Shown here: positions 1-11,367 of the stretch, piece by piece
Numbering within the stretch: position 1 is the first letter of the stretch
Layout: the number at the start of each line of letters is the position of its first letter
Source: Benincasa hispida
Taxonomy: Eukaryota; Streptophyta; Magnoliopsida; Cucurbitales; Cucurbitaceae
Direction: 5' to 3'
DNA length: 64,000 bases
Assembly: GCF_009727055.1 (NCBI RefSeq)
Contig: NC_052357.1
Coordinates: 2,659,226-2,723,225 of the forward strand
Notes under the pieces: model-generated
The model's input: only the letters and a program-made list of their open reading frames with translations
What the model was told of the DNA's origin: nothing
Database searches by the model: none
Position numbers and translations under genes: made by a program

Positions 1-992
1 TACTAGGTTCACGAATATTGTTAATGCTTTGATGGATTAGAAAAATCTTATAAAACCTCTGAAATATGTGAGAAAAATTCTTAGATCATTGCCTAAGGAG
101 TTGGGAAAGCTAAGGTGATGAACGATCCAAGAAAGCAAAAAACCTCTCAAAACTTCCACTGGAGGAGCTCGTTGGATCTCTCATGACACATGAGATAATC
201 ATGAAGGCCCAATGTGAAGAAGATGTCAAAAAGAAGAAGAGCCTAGTATTTAAACTCATACTCAAGTTCAAGAGGATTTTGAAACTGAAGCTGAACTAAA
301 TGATGAGGAGTTCGCTTACTTTGACCAAGAAGTTCAAAAAAGCATTTTAAGGAAAAGGAACTTCTCAAAGAAAGTCAACAATCAAGAAGACAAAGAAGAA
401 AAGAGCAACAGAGATACAATCATCTGTTATGAATGCAAAATATCCCGGACAGTGAAGTGGGACTGTCCCTCAAAGAGAAAAGCCATTTCAAAGAAGATAC
501 AAGAAGCCATAGAAAGCTAATTGGAGCGAAAGTGATGAAAGCGAATCTGAAAGCGAGGAAGAAGTAGCAAATCTGTGCTTTATGGCTTTTGGAGACGATG
601 ACGATGACGATGATGAGGTAAGTCCTGAAAACCTTACTTTTGATGAGAGGCTCATTGATGCATATAATGAAGTTAAATTTGAATTTTGAAAAACTAGGTT
701 GCAAATATATGTCTCTTAGGAAGAAAAATGTTAAATTAGCTTTTGAAATATATAATTTATTAATTGAGCTAGATATCTAAAAAGAGAAATGAGACATTAG
801 GAAAAAGATCTAGATTTATCTAAATCAAATTGCATGCTATTAAAAGAAGAGTATAAATTATTAGAAAATAAAAATGAAGATATTTAGCTACTCTTTTAAA
901 GAGTTATACAATGGGAAAAAGAAATTTAGATATCATGATGGGTAAGCACCAATGCATATTTGATAAAGTGGGCTTAGTTAAGACCTCACCAA
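1..992 (+). pseudogene. Decayed copia gag, element C
   Basis: Frames on the plus strand read like the gag of a Ty1/copia retrotransposon, the RNA-packaging protein. A FTNIVNAL stretch at the very start is followed by VRKILRSLPKE and then, after stops and shifts, by an acidic EAELNDEEFAYFDQEV region. A CCHC zinc knuckle starts near 424 but has Thr where the His should be (CYECKISRT then VKWDC). Downstream (580-700) is a CFMAF-type acid segment known from this gag class. The element begins outside the window, so its 5' LTR is not seen. The assembly gap at 993 interrupts it. Family assignment is by recalled motif order. Confidence 0.7.
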
Positions 993-1500
993 NNNNNNNN
1001 NNNNNNNNNNNNNNNNNNNNNNNNNNNNNNNNNNNNNNNNNNNNNNNNNNNNNNNNNNNNNNNNNNNNNNNNNNNNNNNNNNNNNNNNNNNNNNNNNNNN
1101 NNNNNNNNNNNNNNNNNNNNNNNNNNNNNNNNNNNNNNNNNNNNNNNNNNNNNNNNNNNNNNNNNNNNNNNNNNNNNNNNNNNNNNNNNNNNNNNNNNNN
1201 NNNNNNNNNNNNNNNNNNNNNNNNNNNNNNNNNNNNNNNNNNNNNNNNNNNNNNNNNNNNNNNNNNNNNNNNNNNNNNNNNNNNNNNNNNNNNNNNNNNN
1301 NNNNNNNNNNNNNNNNNNNNNNNNNNNNNNNNNNNNNNNNNNNNNNNNNNNNNNNNNNNNNNNNNNNNNNNNNNNNNNNNNNNNNNNNNNNNNNNNNNNN
1401 NNNNNNNNNNNNNNNNNNNNNNNNNNNNNNNNNNNNNNNNNNNNNNNNNNNNNNNNNNNNNNNNNNNNNNNNNNNNNNNNNNNNNNNNNNNNNNNNNNNN
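993..1500. other. Assembly gap, 508 N
   Basis: A run of 508 undetermined bases lies inside the copia element C coding region, between the end of gag and the pre-integrase domain. The missing part should hold the protease and the start of the pre-integrase region if the element is collinear. Any reading frame spanning the gap is meaningless. Confidence 0.99.
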
Positions 1501-1974
1501 GTACAATAGAAAATGATGTGAGTGGAAAAGTTCTTGTTTGTAGGAAATAGAGATTAAAAATGTTTTATACTATTGATCTATTAGATTGTCCTATAGTAGA
1601 AAATTAAATGTTTATCTGCATTGCATGAAGATTCGTGGTTATGGCATAGAAGGTTAGTCATGCTAGCACATTTAATTTCAAATATTTCTAAGAAATCCCT
1701 TGTTAGAGGTCTTCCAAAATTAAACTTTGAAAAAGATAAAGTTTGTGATGCTTGTCAAATGGGTAAACAAACTAGGTCTTCTTTCAAACCAAAGAAAATG
1801 GTTTCTATTTCTAGACCTTTACAACTGTTACATATAGACCTTTTTGGACCTACTAGAGTTGCAAGTCTAAGTGGAAAACATTATGCTTTTGTTATAGTTG
1901 ATGATTTTTCGAGATTTACTTGGGTTTTATTTTTATCTCATAAGGATAAAGCTTTAAAATCTTTTATTAGCTTT
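1501..1974 (+). pseudogene. Copia integrase fragment, element C
   Basis: A 118-codon open stretch (1621-1977) matches the GAG-pre-integrase zinc region and the start of the copia integrase core, which inserts element cDNA into the chromosome. Visible motifs are SWLWHRRL, VCDACQMGKQTRSSF (the CX2C half of the HHCC finger), LLHIDLFGP with the first catalytic Asp, and VDDFSRFTWVLF. The His-bearing RLGH-type motif is garbled (RLVML), pointing to small compensating indels. The second Asp and the Glu are absent because the frame stops abruptly at about 1974, where LTR sequence of another copia family begins. Confidence 0.85.
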
Positions 1975-3377
1975 TAAGTGCCAACTCTAGGTCGTGAACA
2001 AGAGGCCCCACCCTCTCATTGGCCCGATAGGGACTCGGTTTAGTAACTGGATCACAAACCAATTGATCATTAGAGCATCAGTGGGACTTAAGGAGAAAGA
2101 TGTAATCTCGGGGATAAAACAACATTTGACCAAGCCGTTATTACGAACAACCTATGAAAGGTTGACTTACTAATCATAGTTATATCGAGTAGAATTAATT
2201 TATCTACAGTGAGGGGAGTGCAACTACTGGGCTTTAGTAGAGTGACCCAGTAGTCAATGAATGATGGTTAATTAGGTCAAAGAGTTTAACCAGTTAATCT
2301 CGGATCGTTGGAGCCCATGATCTGTAGGTCTATGAGGTCCCCTTACTAACTCATATCGAACTAAACCTTATAACATTGTGACGAATGAATTTGAAGTGTT
2401 CGAATTTGATTTTTGGAGCAAAGCGTTAAATATATATGATATATTTAACCTAATGTTTAATTGTAAATTAAATATAAAGAGAGAGAAAATAGGAGATATT
2501 TAAATAAGATTTAAATATCAATATTATGAATAGGGATTCATATTAATTGGGATTAGTGTTTGATTCGATATTAAATTAAATTAATTAAATTTTTAATTAA
2601 TTATTTAATGTTAATTTAACTTTAACATTAATTATTAGAATTAATTTTAAAGTTAAATGAAATTGGTCAAAATTGCAATAAAAGTCAAAATAGTTGACTA
2701 GTTCAAAATTTCATTAAAAGTCAAAATTGTTGACTAGGTAAAAAATGCAATGAAAGTCAAAATGTTGACTTTTGACTTTGAAAGACAAAAAGTAAAAAAC
2801 ATTGACTTTGGACTTTGAGAGTCAAACTTTGACCTTAGACTAAGTTAGTGGAAAGATCTAGCAATTATGAGTGGAAAATTCCAACACTTGCATTGCTAAG
2901 TGTTGTCTTCAATTGAAGACCCTTGCTTCACTAATCCCACTTTGAGTTAGTGGATTTTTAGTGTCAAATTCTCATCAAACTCAAATTTACATGTTTTGCA
3001 TGATATGGCCTATAAAAATAAAGTTTTGTGATTTTTAGCTTTCTTGACCAAGTGGATATTGATGAGATTATTTGATAATCTCAAACCTATTTTCTCACAA
3101 AAATCCCTAACCTTTTTCTCTCCAAATTAGTCACTCACTGGATCCCACCATCTCGTTCTAAGGCCAGAGAATAGTCGGGAAGACTCTCGTGGTGGTCTAC
3201 AAACCATTCGTGAGGAGATTGGAGCTAATTTGGAGAAGATTTGAGACTACAAAAGTTGTATATCTTCTATCCTTTTGTTCTTGATTTAATTGCATACTTA
3301 TTTTCTGAAATCAACCTAATTAGAGTACTTTAGATCTGTTTTGTCTTCCGCTGCGCATGTATTCATAAAACCCAACA
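1975..3377 (+). repeat. Left LTR (5'-truncated) of copia element B
   Basis: Matches in the same orientation the 3' portions of the LTR copies at 8706-9561 and 38101-39912, for example around AACAAGAGGCCCCACC and ATCTCGGATCGTTGGAGCC. It lacks roughly the first third of the LTR and is joined directly to the element C integrase. A TATA-like TATAAAAATA lies at 3011-3020. The 3' end reads CTTCCGCTGCGCATG and then CATAAAACCCAACA (3364-3377), the exact reverse complement of the family's LTR start TGTTGGGTTTTATG. TTGAC motifs cluster around 2660-2840. Confidence 0.85.
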
Positions 3378-3391
3378 AACTCCCACTTGAC
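3378..3391 (-). other. Polypurine tract of copia B, minus strand
   Basis: On the minus strand this reads GTCAAGTGGGAGTT directly before TGTTGGG, the usual copia polypurine tract that primes plus-strand cDNA next to the 3' LTR. Its orientation shows that the internal region to the right is on the minus strand, although the LTR to its left is in plus orientation. A second polypurine-like copy (TAGGGCAAGTGAGAGA on the minus strand) lies about 110 bases away near 3494-3512. Confidence 0.85.
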
Positions 3392-3499
3392 TAAAACTCT
3401 AGTCAATGGATTGTACACAATATCAGAATCCAAAAAGCAGGATATTGTAAATAAATACAATAAACTAGGGCATCCATATACCCATTACACATCTCTCAC

Positions 3500-4598
3500 T
3501 TGCCCTAGATTATACAATGTACATGTCTCGTAGATCTAGACTCTCTAGATGACCCTCAAACACTTTAGTTGAGAGAAAGCCTTCATAAATAAATCAGTCA
3601 TGGCTACTGCCCTACTGTTGTCACGATATAAGGTGACAGGCAAGTCCACATTTGGAACTACTTTCAAATCGCTTAGGAACTTCCTAAGCTAAATTGCTTC
3701 CTTGTTGATTCACAAGCAACTACATACTCAGATTTCACAATGAAATCTGCAATACATCCTTGCTTGATACTACACTGCACTATAACTCCCTCGTTAAGGG
3801 TAAACACTGATTATGACGTGGATTTTCTAGAATTCTTGTAAATTTGGAAATCAAAGTCGGCGTATCCCATAAGAATAAAATCCTTTTCTTCATACACCAG
3901 TTTATAGTCACTCATTCTCCTAAGATATTCGAGGATGTTTTTAACCACAACACAGTGGTATAACCCTAGATTGGACTGGTACCTGTTGACTATTAATGTC
4001 AGTAAGGTACCCTACATCATTCCTAATCTGTAGGATATCATCCACATAAAGTACTAGAAAAGTTACTTTATTGTTGATGATATTCTTCTAGATACAAGAT
4101 TCATCGACGTTTTGATCAAAACCAAAAGATTTGATCATTGTATCAAATCTAATATTCCAAGGTTTGGATGTCTATTTCAACCCATAAATGGATCGATTCT
4201 CTTGCAATTTTTTTGCTTCTAACCTAGGGCTGAGACATAAAGATATTCTCTCCAAGATTGCCATTCAGAAAAGTAGTCTTGACATCCATTTACCATATCT
4301 CGTAGTCATAATATGTGGCTATAGACAAGAGAAATATTCTAGACTTAAGCATAGCAACAAGGGAAAAAATTTCCTCATAGTCAACCTCTTCCTTCTAGGT
4401 ATAACCCTTTGTTACAAGTCTACCTTTAAAGGTCTGTAGCTTTCCAGCTACATCTGTCTTTCTTTTATAGATCCATTTGCACCCTATGGGTTTTACCTCT
4501 TCAGGTGGATCTATAAGATCCCATACTGAATTGAAGTACACAGACTCCATTTCAAGATCCATGGCTTTGACCAATTGGTCCTTATCTACGTTATTCAT
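3500..4598 (-). pseudogene. Copia reverse transcriptase / RNase H remnant
   Basis: Minus-strand frames from 4598 downward read MDLEMESVYFNSVWDL, KPIGCKWIYKRKTD and KGRLVTKGYT, the start of the copia reverse transcriptase domain (RVT_2), which copies the element RNA into cDNA. Further on, LVLYVDDIL preserves the catalytic YVDD motif near 4040, and VTLYRDNSRAVA near 3670 is an RNase H remnant. Stops are frequent after about 4180, so no functional enzyme is encoded. The domain order relative to the integrase upstream is that of Ty1/copia. Confidence 0.85.
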
Positions 4599-4599
4599 T

Positions 4600-5762
4600 G
4601 CTTATTTATAGGACAATGGATCCTCAACATCATCATCTGGCATGACAACCTGAATTTCAATTAAAACCAAGTAACAATCAAGTTGTATCACAACCCTCCC
4701 ATTGCGTCGAGGCACCCTCAATGATTGAGAAGGACGAGACTGACTTAAAGTGTTGGCTTCTTCATTAACTCTTGACGAAGGACCAGTTGCATCAACAACC
4801 CTTTCGATTCTTCAGTAGCTTCACTTAATACTATTTTGCTTGATGGTTTAGGATCTCTCGTGTGGTCTTCCTAAAAAATATAGTGTTTGTCGATACAAAC
4901 ACTTTATTTTATTTAGGGTCATATAATAGACCTCCTTTCGTTTCTTTAGGGTAAGCAATAAATTGGCATAATCTTGAATGAGGTTCCAACTTCTTAGGTT
5001 TTGTCACTAACACATGTGCAGGACAACCCCAGATTCTAAAGTAACGTAAACTCAGTTTACACTCTCTTCATAACTCGAAAGGTGTTTCAGAAACATTCTT
5101 CGAGGGAACATTGTTCAAGATGTGAATTGCAGTCTCTACTGTATACCTCCAAAATGAATTAGGCATTTGAGCATAACTCATCATAGAATGAACCATATCT
5201 AATAAAGTTCTATTTCTCCTTTCTGATACACCGTTCTACTGAGGTGTACCAGGTGCTGAAAGTTGGGATTAAATTCCATGTTCTATCATATAGTCCTAGA
5301 ATTCTAAATCTACGTACTCTCCATCCCGATCAGATCAAAGTGTTTTAATTGTTTTACCTAATAGGTTTTCAACTTCAGCCTTATACTCTTTGAACTTTTC
5401 AAAGGATTCAGACTTAAGTTCCATTAAGTATAAGTAACCACACCTCGAATAATCATCTATGAGAAATTCATACCCTCCTCTAGCCTTCACATTCATTGGA
5501 CCACAAAGATTAGAATTTATGAGTTTTAAGGGTTATTTGGCTCTATAACCTTTTCTATTAAAAGGTCTTTTAGTCATTTTTTCTTCGAGAATTCACATGG
5601 AGGTAGTGAATCATCTTCTAACTTGCTTAGAAGTCCATTCTTTACTAATCTCTCGATCCTATCAAGATTTATGTTACCTAATCTCAAATGCCAAAGATAC
5701 GTATCATTGTTACTTGGAGAGATTCTTCGCCTTTTTGTTTGAGTATTTGCAGTTTTAAACAT
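4600..5762 (-). pseudogene. Copia integrase remnant
   Basis: Reading down the minus strand, TYLWHLRLGNINLDRIERL (pre-integrase finger) is followed by the integrase core. The first catalytic position reads LINSNLCGPMNV, so the usual Asp of the HSDLCGP motif is Asn. The second motif SDRDGEY and the Glu of SERRNRTLLDMVHSM are recognisable, followed by the conserved YAQMPNSFW region and the VFVSTNTIFF segment. At least six stops interrupt it. The lesions mean this copy cannot make an active integrase. Confidence 0.85.
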
Positions 5763-6618
5763 CTCATGATTAAAAGTGCTTTTGATTCAGTTGGTCTTAA
5801 CACATATAGGTTATTTTCTAGTTTAGCTAAACAAATAGTCACACCATTTTTCATAATGAACGTTTCATTTGAATTAAAAGAAACAGAATACGATTGTTCA
5901 ATTAAATAAGAAATAAAAACAATATTTCTCTTCATTTTGGAAATAATGTATAAGTTTTCTAAAAACATAAATCTATTTCCAAAAAACAACTTAGTAACTT
6001 CCACTGCACGAGCTGAAATGGTGTCTCTCATTCCAACCTTGAGCATCGTTTCATTAATTGCCTGTAAAAAAGAACAAACGTGATTAACTTTTCCTGAATC
6101 AAGTATCTAGGCATCATGGTCATTTTCCACTAAACAAGTTTCCAAAACAAGTAAATTATATTTACCTTTTTTCTTTTTTTTCTTCTTAGCAAGGTACTTG
6201 GGGCAATTGCATTTCTAGTAACCATCAACATTACAGTGAAAACATTTGCTCTCGTCAACCTTAACTTTGCCCTTGCCTTTCCCAGCAGGTGGAGCCTTCC
6301 CTTTCCCCTTCCCCTTCCCATTCCCTCTTTTATTTTTTTAGATTGCTTTAAAACTAAGAACATCAGCCAAGCTTGCGAAGATGTATACTCATGATTATCA
6401 TTGGCCTTCGTTTAATGGTCATAACCATCCTTCAATGCTTGGGATGCATTTTGAGCAGGGACTGAAGGACATTCCTCTGTCAAGACAAACCGAAGATCAT
6501 CAACAACCAGAATCGTATTCAGGTTAGATTTCCACGTCGCATAGTTTTGACCTATTAATTTCTCATTTTTAAGCAAAGATATGATTGTAGAAGACACGTT
6601 GAAAAATAAAACAATCAA
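5763..6618 (-). pseudogene. Copia gag and protease remnant
   Basis: The gag start is legible as SSTIISLLKNEKLIGQNY followed by ATWKSNLNTILVVDDLRFV, a copia gag of the UBN2 class. A basic GKGKGKAPPAGKGK-type linker leads to a zinc knuckle CFHCNVDGYQKCNC in which the His is replaced by Gln. The protease motif DSG is intact at 6092-6100 (ILDSGKVNHVCSF). The frame is broken between gag and knuckle and by a stop just before the DSG motif. The part after 6046 encodes the protease-to-integrase linker ending EESLQVTM. Confidence 0.85.
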
Positions 6619-6916
6619 TTGATCGTATTAGTTATATTTGTCATAACCTATACTTAATACTCCAGTCAATTTAGAAAAAACATATGTAATCATAGAACCC
6701 TAATTAAATTATTGATTTTTGTTTTTGCAACAATGCTTCATAGGTTTAAAGCAACAACCATCGAAGGATGAGACAATCTCAACCAATCATTAACATCAGG
6801 ATAACATTTATTCCTTTAGTTTCTAGCCACCGTTGTTTCGGTCAAGGATTCATTAATTAACTTAATTCATCCCATAAGTGTGACCCTCCTATTTTCGGAT
6901 TTTAGAGATACGCTTT

Positions 6917-9561
6917 TGTTGGGTTTTATGTCCTAAAACTCATGGTTTGTAAACAATAAACTTATTCTATTATCAATAAAGATGTTATTGAAGCTTATTC
7001 AATAAAATTATTATTGAATGTATCAATTGCTCATTTCGTTTTAGAAAGAACCTAAATCCAATAAATTAAGATCCATGACTATTACATTGTTTGGTCTAAA
7101 ATAGGTGTCGTTAATTCTATCTTACCAAAAACAAATGAAATTTATAATATTCTAACTAGAATTAGAACTAACACGTAGTAATAGTAGAATAAGAGGTCGA
7201 TCCCAAGAGAAGCTCTATTAATTGGCCTAAAATAAACTACTTGAATTCCAAAATTCAGAAGATAAATGGGGGTTGAAACTAACTAAGTGAAAAAGCAAGA
7301 ATTGATATAGGAAATTAATTAATGAGAGAAGTAAGAAAGATTATGAGATAGAATTCAATTGAAATGAAATCTTGGGTATTTTATGTAAACTAGGCAATTC
7401 TATCATTGACTTAACAAAGAATCTCTATTAATTAGATTATTCAATAGTTCATTAAGAATAAATTCCTAATGCCCTAATTAGCTAATTTGACATTTAACCC
7501 TAATCTAGGTCTTAATTACTTCCTAAAGACATCTCACAATTAATTCCTAAATTGCATTAAACTCATGGGTTTTCTTAACTATTCCAAATATTGAAATCAA
7601 AATACTGAAATTCAAGATTGATTACATGAGTGTTCTGAAATTAATAGATTCTTTAAATAAAAGAGGAAAAAAAGTCCACATTTTCTAACAAGACTACTAA
7701 TTCTTGCAACCCTAATTACAATTTTGTTATAAAACTATGTAATTTTTTATTACAAAAGTTGATTAATCTTGAGTCGTCAATTCAATCTTAATCAATTTTA
7801 TTTTCAATCTCAGCAAGAACATTCAAAAGAAAGTAATTACAAGAAATAAAATTCAAGGAAAAGTCTCAAGAAAATGTCAATCTACATAATTCCCCAAGAA
7901 AAATGGTTACCTACCCATGGATGATGAAATTCTTCAAGTAATCCATTGATAGTTGCATATTTGGTACAAGGATTGAATACAAATTGATTGAATCTCTAAA
8001 AAATTTACAAGAATAACTCTGTAAATTCGAAGTCTCTCTCTAAAAATTTGAGTTTTCTTTCTCTTCTCCCTTCCCCCGAAAAACTGAAACAACAAAATTT
8101 ATACCAACAGGCATAGCATCGTGACGCCAAGGCCAACGTTACAACGCTAAATTGTAGAAAAGCCAAGAAGCATTAGGCTAACGTTGCAACGCTGCGCTGA
8201 CACTTGGTTGCGCAAGGCGCGTGGGAGGAATTGCGTAAAAATCTGGAGCGTTGCAACGTTGTGGGGAGAGTTGCAACGCTACCCTATTTTGCAGCAGAAG
8301 TGAGTGTTCTGTCTTCAAGTGGTGCTTGATGCTTCTCCTAAGGTTGTGACATTGAAATTTGATGGTGAAACTCGATACTCGATGCACGATGGCCTTTACT
8401 CGATAATATTTTGGTATTTACTCGATGGTACTCGATGGCATTAAAAAATATAGAATACTTGATGCTCGATTACTCAATGGTATTTACTGGAATTTACTCA
8501 ATGCATAACTCGATGGTATTTCGATAATTTTCTGATTTTCTTGGTCATTTTTTTAAAAATCTTTTTGGCCCAATTTTCTCAAAATGACTTCTAAACGCCT
8601 TGGGGACCACTTTATCTACAAAATTAGCATTTAAAGCAAATAATCAACACAATTTTGGGGAAATTATCATAAAAAATATATATCCTTTAAAAACCTAACA
8701 TACATGAATAGTTGGACTTTATGTAGTTACATAAAAGTGGATCACGTTCGAGTAAATAGTCTAAACATTCTATAGTATATGGATAAGGTTGGGTACCTTA
8801 TCCTGGAGACACTATCGGATGCTACTCACTTTGTACTTAATACAAAAGATGTGATCCTAAATCGTTCATGTTGAGACATGCGAGTGGAGGCGTCTTGTGC
8901 AAAGAGTTTGTATAAGACTGGACCAAGAAATAAGTCACTCTTACTTTATAATGTTGTTTACTGTTTAAGACTGACTATTTCAAGACTATGGCATAGGTAA
9001 TTTAACCTTAATTCTTAGCTAACTATGAACTCCTGTTTATTCGGGATTATCCTTAATTTGCCTGGGTGAGGGTTGACTCAACAACGTTGGCTCAATAAGC
9101 CTCCCATTCAGGGGTAAGACCGGGTAAAAAGTTGGGGACATAGAGTGCAAGACGGAACATACTCCCACTCGCTTTTAGGGATAGTAGAGATGTTGTTCCC
9201 TTAAGTGCTGACTCTAGGTCTTGAACAAGGGGCCCCACCCTCTCATTGGTCTGAGAGGGACTCGGTTTAGTGATTGGATCACAAACCAATTGTTCATTAG
9301 AAGATCAGTGGAACTTAAGGAGCAAGATGTAATCTCGGGGGTAAAACAACTTTTAAACCCAGCCGTTATTATGAAAATCTATGAAGGGTTGACTTACTGA
9401 TTATGGTTATATTAAGTGGATAGAAATGTATCTATAGTGAGGGGAGTGTAACTATTGGGCTTTAGTAGAGTGACCTAACGAATGTTGGTTAATTGGGTTA
9501 AAGAGTTTAGCCGGTTAATCTCAGATTGTTAGAGCCCACGATCTATAGGTCCATGAGGTCT
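6917..9561 (+). repeat. Right LTR of copia element B, split and truncated
   Basis: Starts TGTTGGGTTTTATG at 6917 and runs collinear with the complete solo LTR at 38101. It is interrupted by a gypsy solo LTR (7088-8700 plus one copy of the TACAT duplication) and resumes at 8706. It ends at 9561 in the middle of the LTR, where gypsy element 1 begins. About 1 kb of LTR sequence remains, with the ATCAGTGG / TTAAGGAG and GCCCACGATC blocks shared by all family members in the window. Confidence 0.85.
7088..8700 (-). mobile_element. Gypsy solo LTR with target duplication TACAT
   Basis: A 1613-base LTR in minus orientation, bounded by the five-base duplication TACAT at 7083-7087 and 8701-8705. On the minus strand it starts TGTTAGGTTTTT and ends in CA. 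Its body matches the 5' LTR of gypsy element 1 (9562-11099), for example the parts with GTTGCAACGCT and with GCCAAGAAG. The internal region is gone, as expected after recombination between the two LTRs of a full element. Short ACTCGATGG-like repeats lie at 8365-8515. Confidence 0.9.
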
Positions 9562-11099
9562 TGTATACTAATTTTCTCAATTATGTTCCAATTCTTTGCT
9601 TGAATTGTCTATTTTATAGATAGTTTCCAACCTCGATACAAATAGAGTTATTTAAAAGAATTTAGAGCTAATTCCAACCAAACGACACCAGAATCACTTT
9701 AGAAAAAAGCCAAGACAAGTTACCACATTACCCCTCAATAGGAACAAATCAACATACTTCAGCAATGCTCGAAGCGTCGCAACGCTCCTCACAACACTAA
9801 GTTCAATGTTAGCTAGACACTGAAGGACAAAATGCACCATTTTGCTGCAAAACAGGGCACCATCGCAGCATTTCACGTAGAGTCGCAACGCTCCAGAGAT
9901 TGATGGAATCGTTCGCGCACGCTTTGCGCAATCTAGCATCGACCCATTGTTAAAACCCTCACCCAACACTTCTTGGCTTTTTTACGATTTAGCGTTGCAA
10001 TGCTAGCCTTAACGTCAACCTGCAAATATAAATACTGTTATTTCATTTTCAGCAGAGAAGGAGAATGAGAAAAATTCATTTTTTTTATAGAGAGATCTTT
10101 AGATTGAAATTAGAAAGAATCTGATCAATTTGTTCTTACCTTGATAAAATTTCTTGTAAAATTGACAATTCCTTAGTGAATTTCTTCATGGATTTCATCA
10201 TATCTTCAAGGATCTCTTTCAAGATCTCTCAACTCAATGGCTAGGTAATTTTATTTCTTGGGAAATTTTAATTCTAGGTTTAAATTCTTGAGTTCATTTA
10301 TATATTTTCTTGAACTTTCTACATTCTTGAATGTTCTTGGGTTTAATTTGAATAGAAATTAATGGAGGATAATTGACGCTTTGATTCCATTAATTTCTTG
10401 AATGTAATTCTTGCTTGTCACTATTGCATAATGGTGAGATGGGTTACAAAATTAAGTTTTCTTGTGTTAATTAGGACTATTTTCCGAATTTAACTCTTGA
10501 ATTTCTTAATTTAGAACATTCATTCAACCATTCTTGAAACTTACTCTAATGTGTTTCTTGAATGTCATAATCATGATAACCCATGTCTTTAAAGAAATCT
10601 ATAAAAAAAAAAGAAAAAAGAACATAATAAATGCTATATGGAAGCATTTTTTACTTAGATTAGGGCTAATTGATGTGATTCATGTTAATTGGCTATATGG
10701 GTCTTTAAGGGTCTTTTCTTTTTGGATTATGGGATGTTGAGTTTTCAAGTAATTGTTCAAAAACAATGATAGGATTAAACCTAGTAACAAGATTTCCCAA
10801 GAATCTTTTTCTATCAATTTTCTTCTAAGAAAAAAAGTAGTAAGATTGAGTTATGAATTGCTTTCATCTTCAATTTAGTTATTTTTTTTTTGTTTCTTTA
10901 CAAACAACCCCTCTTCCCCTCCCTCAATTTGTTACGTTTTGAATTCAAAGGTTATTTTTGACCAATTAATAGAGGTTCCCTTGGGATCAACCTCATACTT
11001 TCACTTTAACTACATATTAGTTTTAGTAGTTGTTTGAGCATTAGAAATTTCATTTTCTTAGGTAAGATAGAATTAACGACACCTATTTTGCACCAATCA
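9562..11099 (+). repeat. 5' LTR of gypsy element 1
   Basis: Starts TGTATACTAATTTTC and ends CACCAATCA, directly before the primer-binding site. It is homologous in inverse orientation to the solo LTR at 7088-8700, including the GCGTTGCAATGCTAG region near 9990 and the region ending AATTAACGACACC. The first 40-50 bases are diverged or shortened compared with that copy, so the exact left edge carries some doubt. No reading frame inside it looks protein-coding. Confidence 0.8.
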
Positions 11100-11102
11100 A
11101 GT

Positions 11103-11119
11103 TGGCGCCATTGCCGGGG
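11103..11119 (+). other. Primer-binding site, tRNA-Asp type
   Basis: TGGCGCCATTGCCGGGG matches the complement of the 3' end of plant tRNA-Asp (as I recall it, TGGCGCCGTTGCCGGGG) with one difference. It lies four bases after the LTR end, where reverse transcription of a gypsy element is primed. Confidence 0.85.
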
Positions 11120-11367
11120 AACTGTGCAATTGGCCTTTTAGAATCTTTGAATTCTTTTTCTTTTTAAGAAAAAGAAATAAAAACAAAAATAGTTAGTTTG
11201 ATTAAAGTTTCCTTTTGTGCATGACCCGCTCCTCTCGGAGTGTGCTTTGTGATTTTGTTGTAAATATTGACTGTGAGGAGAGGAAACTACGAAAGGAAAA
11301 AACAAGAAGAGAAGAAGGAGAATATAAAGAATCGAGCCAAGAAGAGGAACCAACATAAACAAACACT

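Larger units (their letters stand above)
3378..6916 (-). mobile_element. Internal region of copia B, inverted between its LTRs
   Basis: A whole copia internal region read on the minus strand: leader (6916-6619), gag (6618-6130), protease, integrase, reverse transcriptase and polypurine tract (3391-3378). Both flanking LTR pieces (1975-3377 and 6917-9561) are in plus orientation, judged by homology to LTR A, whose orientation is fixed by its own primer site, polypurine tract and target duplication. No TGGTATCAGAGC primer site is seen next to 6916, where the minus strand starts AAAGCGTATCTC. All coding parts carry stops and frameshifts. Confidence 0.8.

Noticed and set aside
911..1516. Open frames of about 200 codons on both strands across the N run
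   Set aside because: Almost wholly undetermined bases; the frames exist only because N has no stops.
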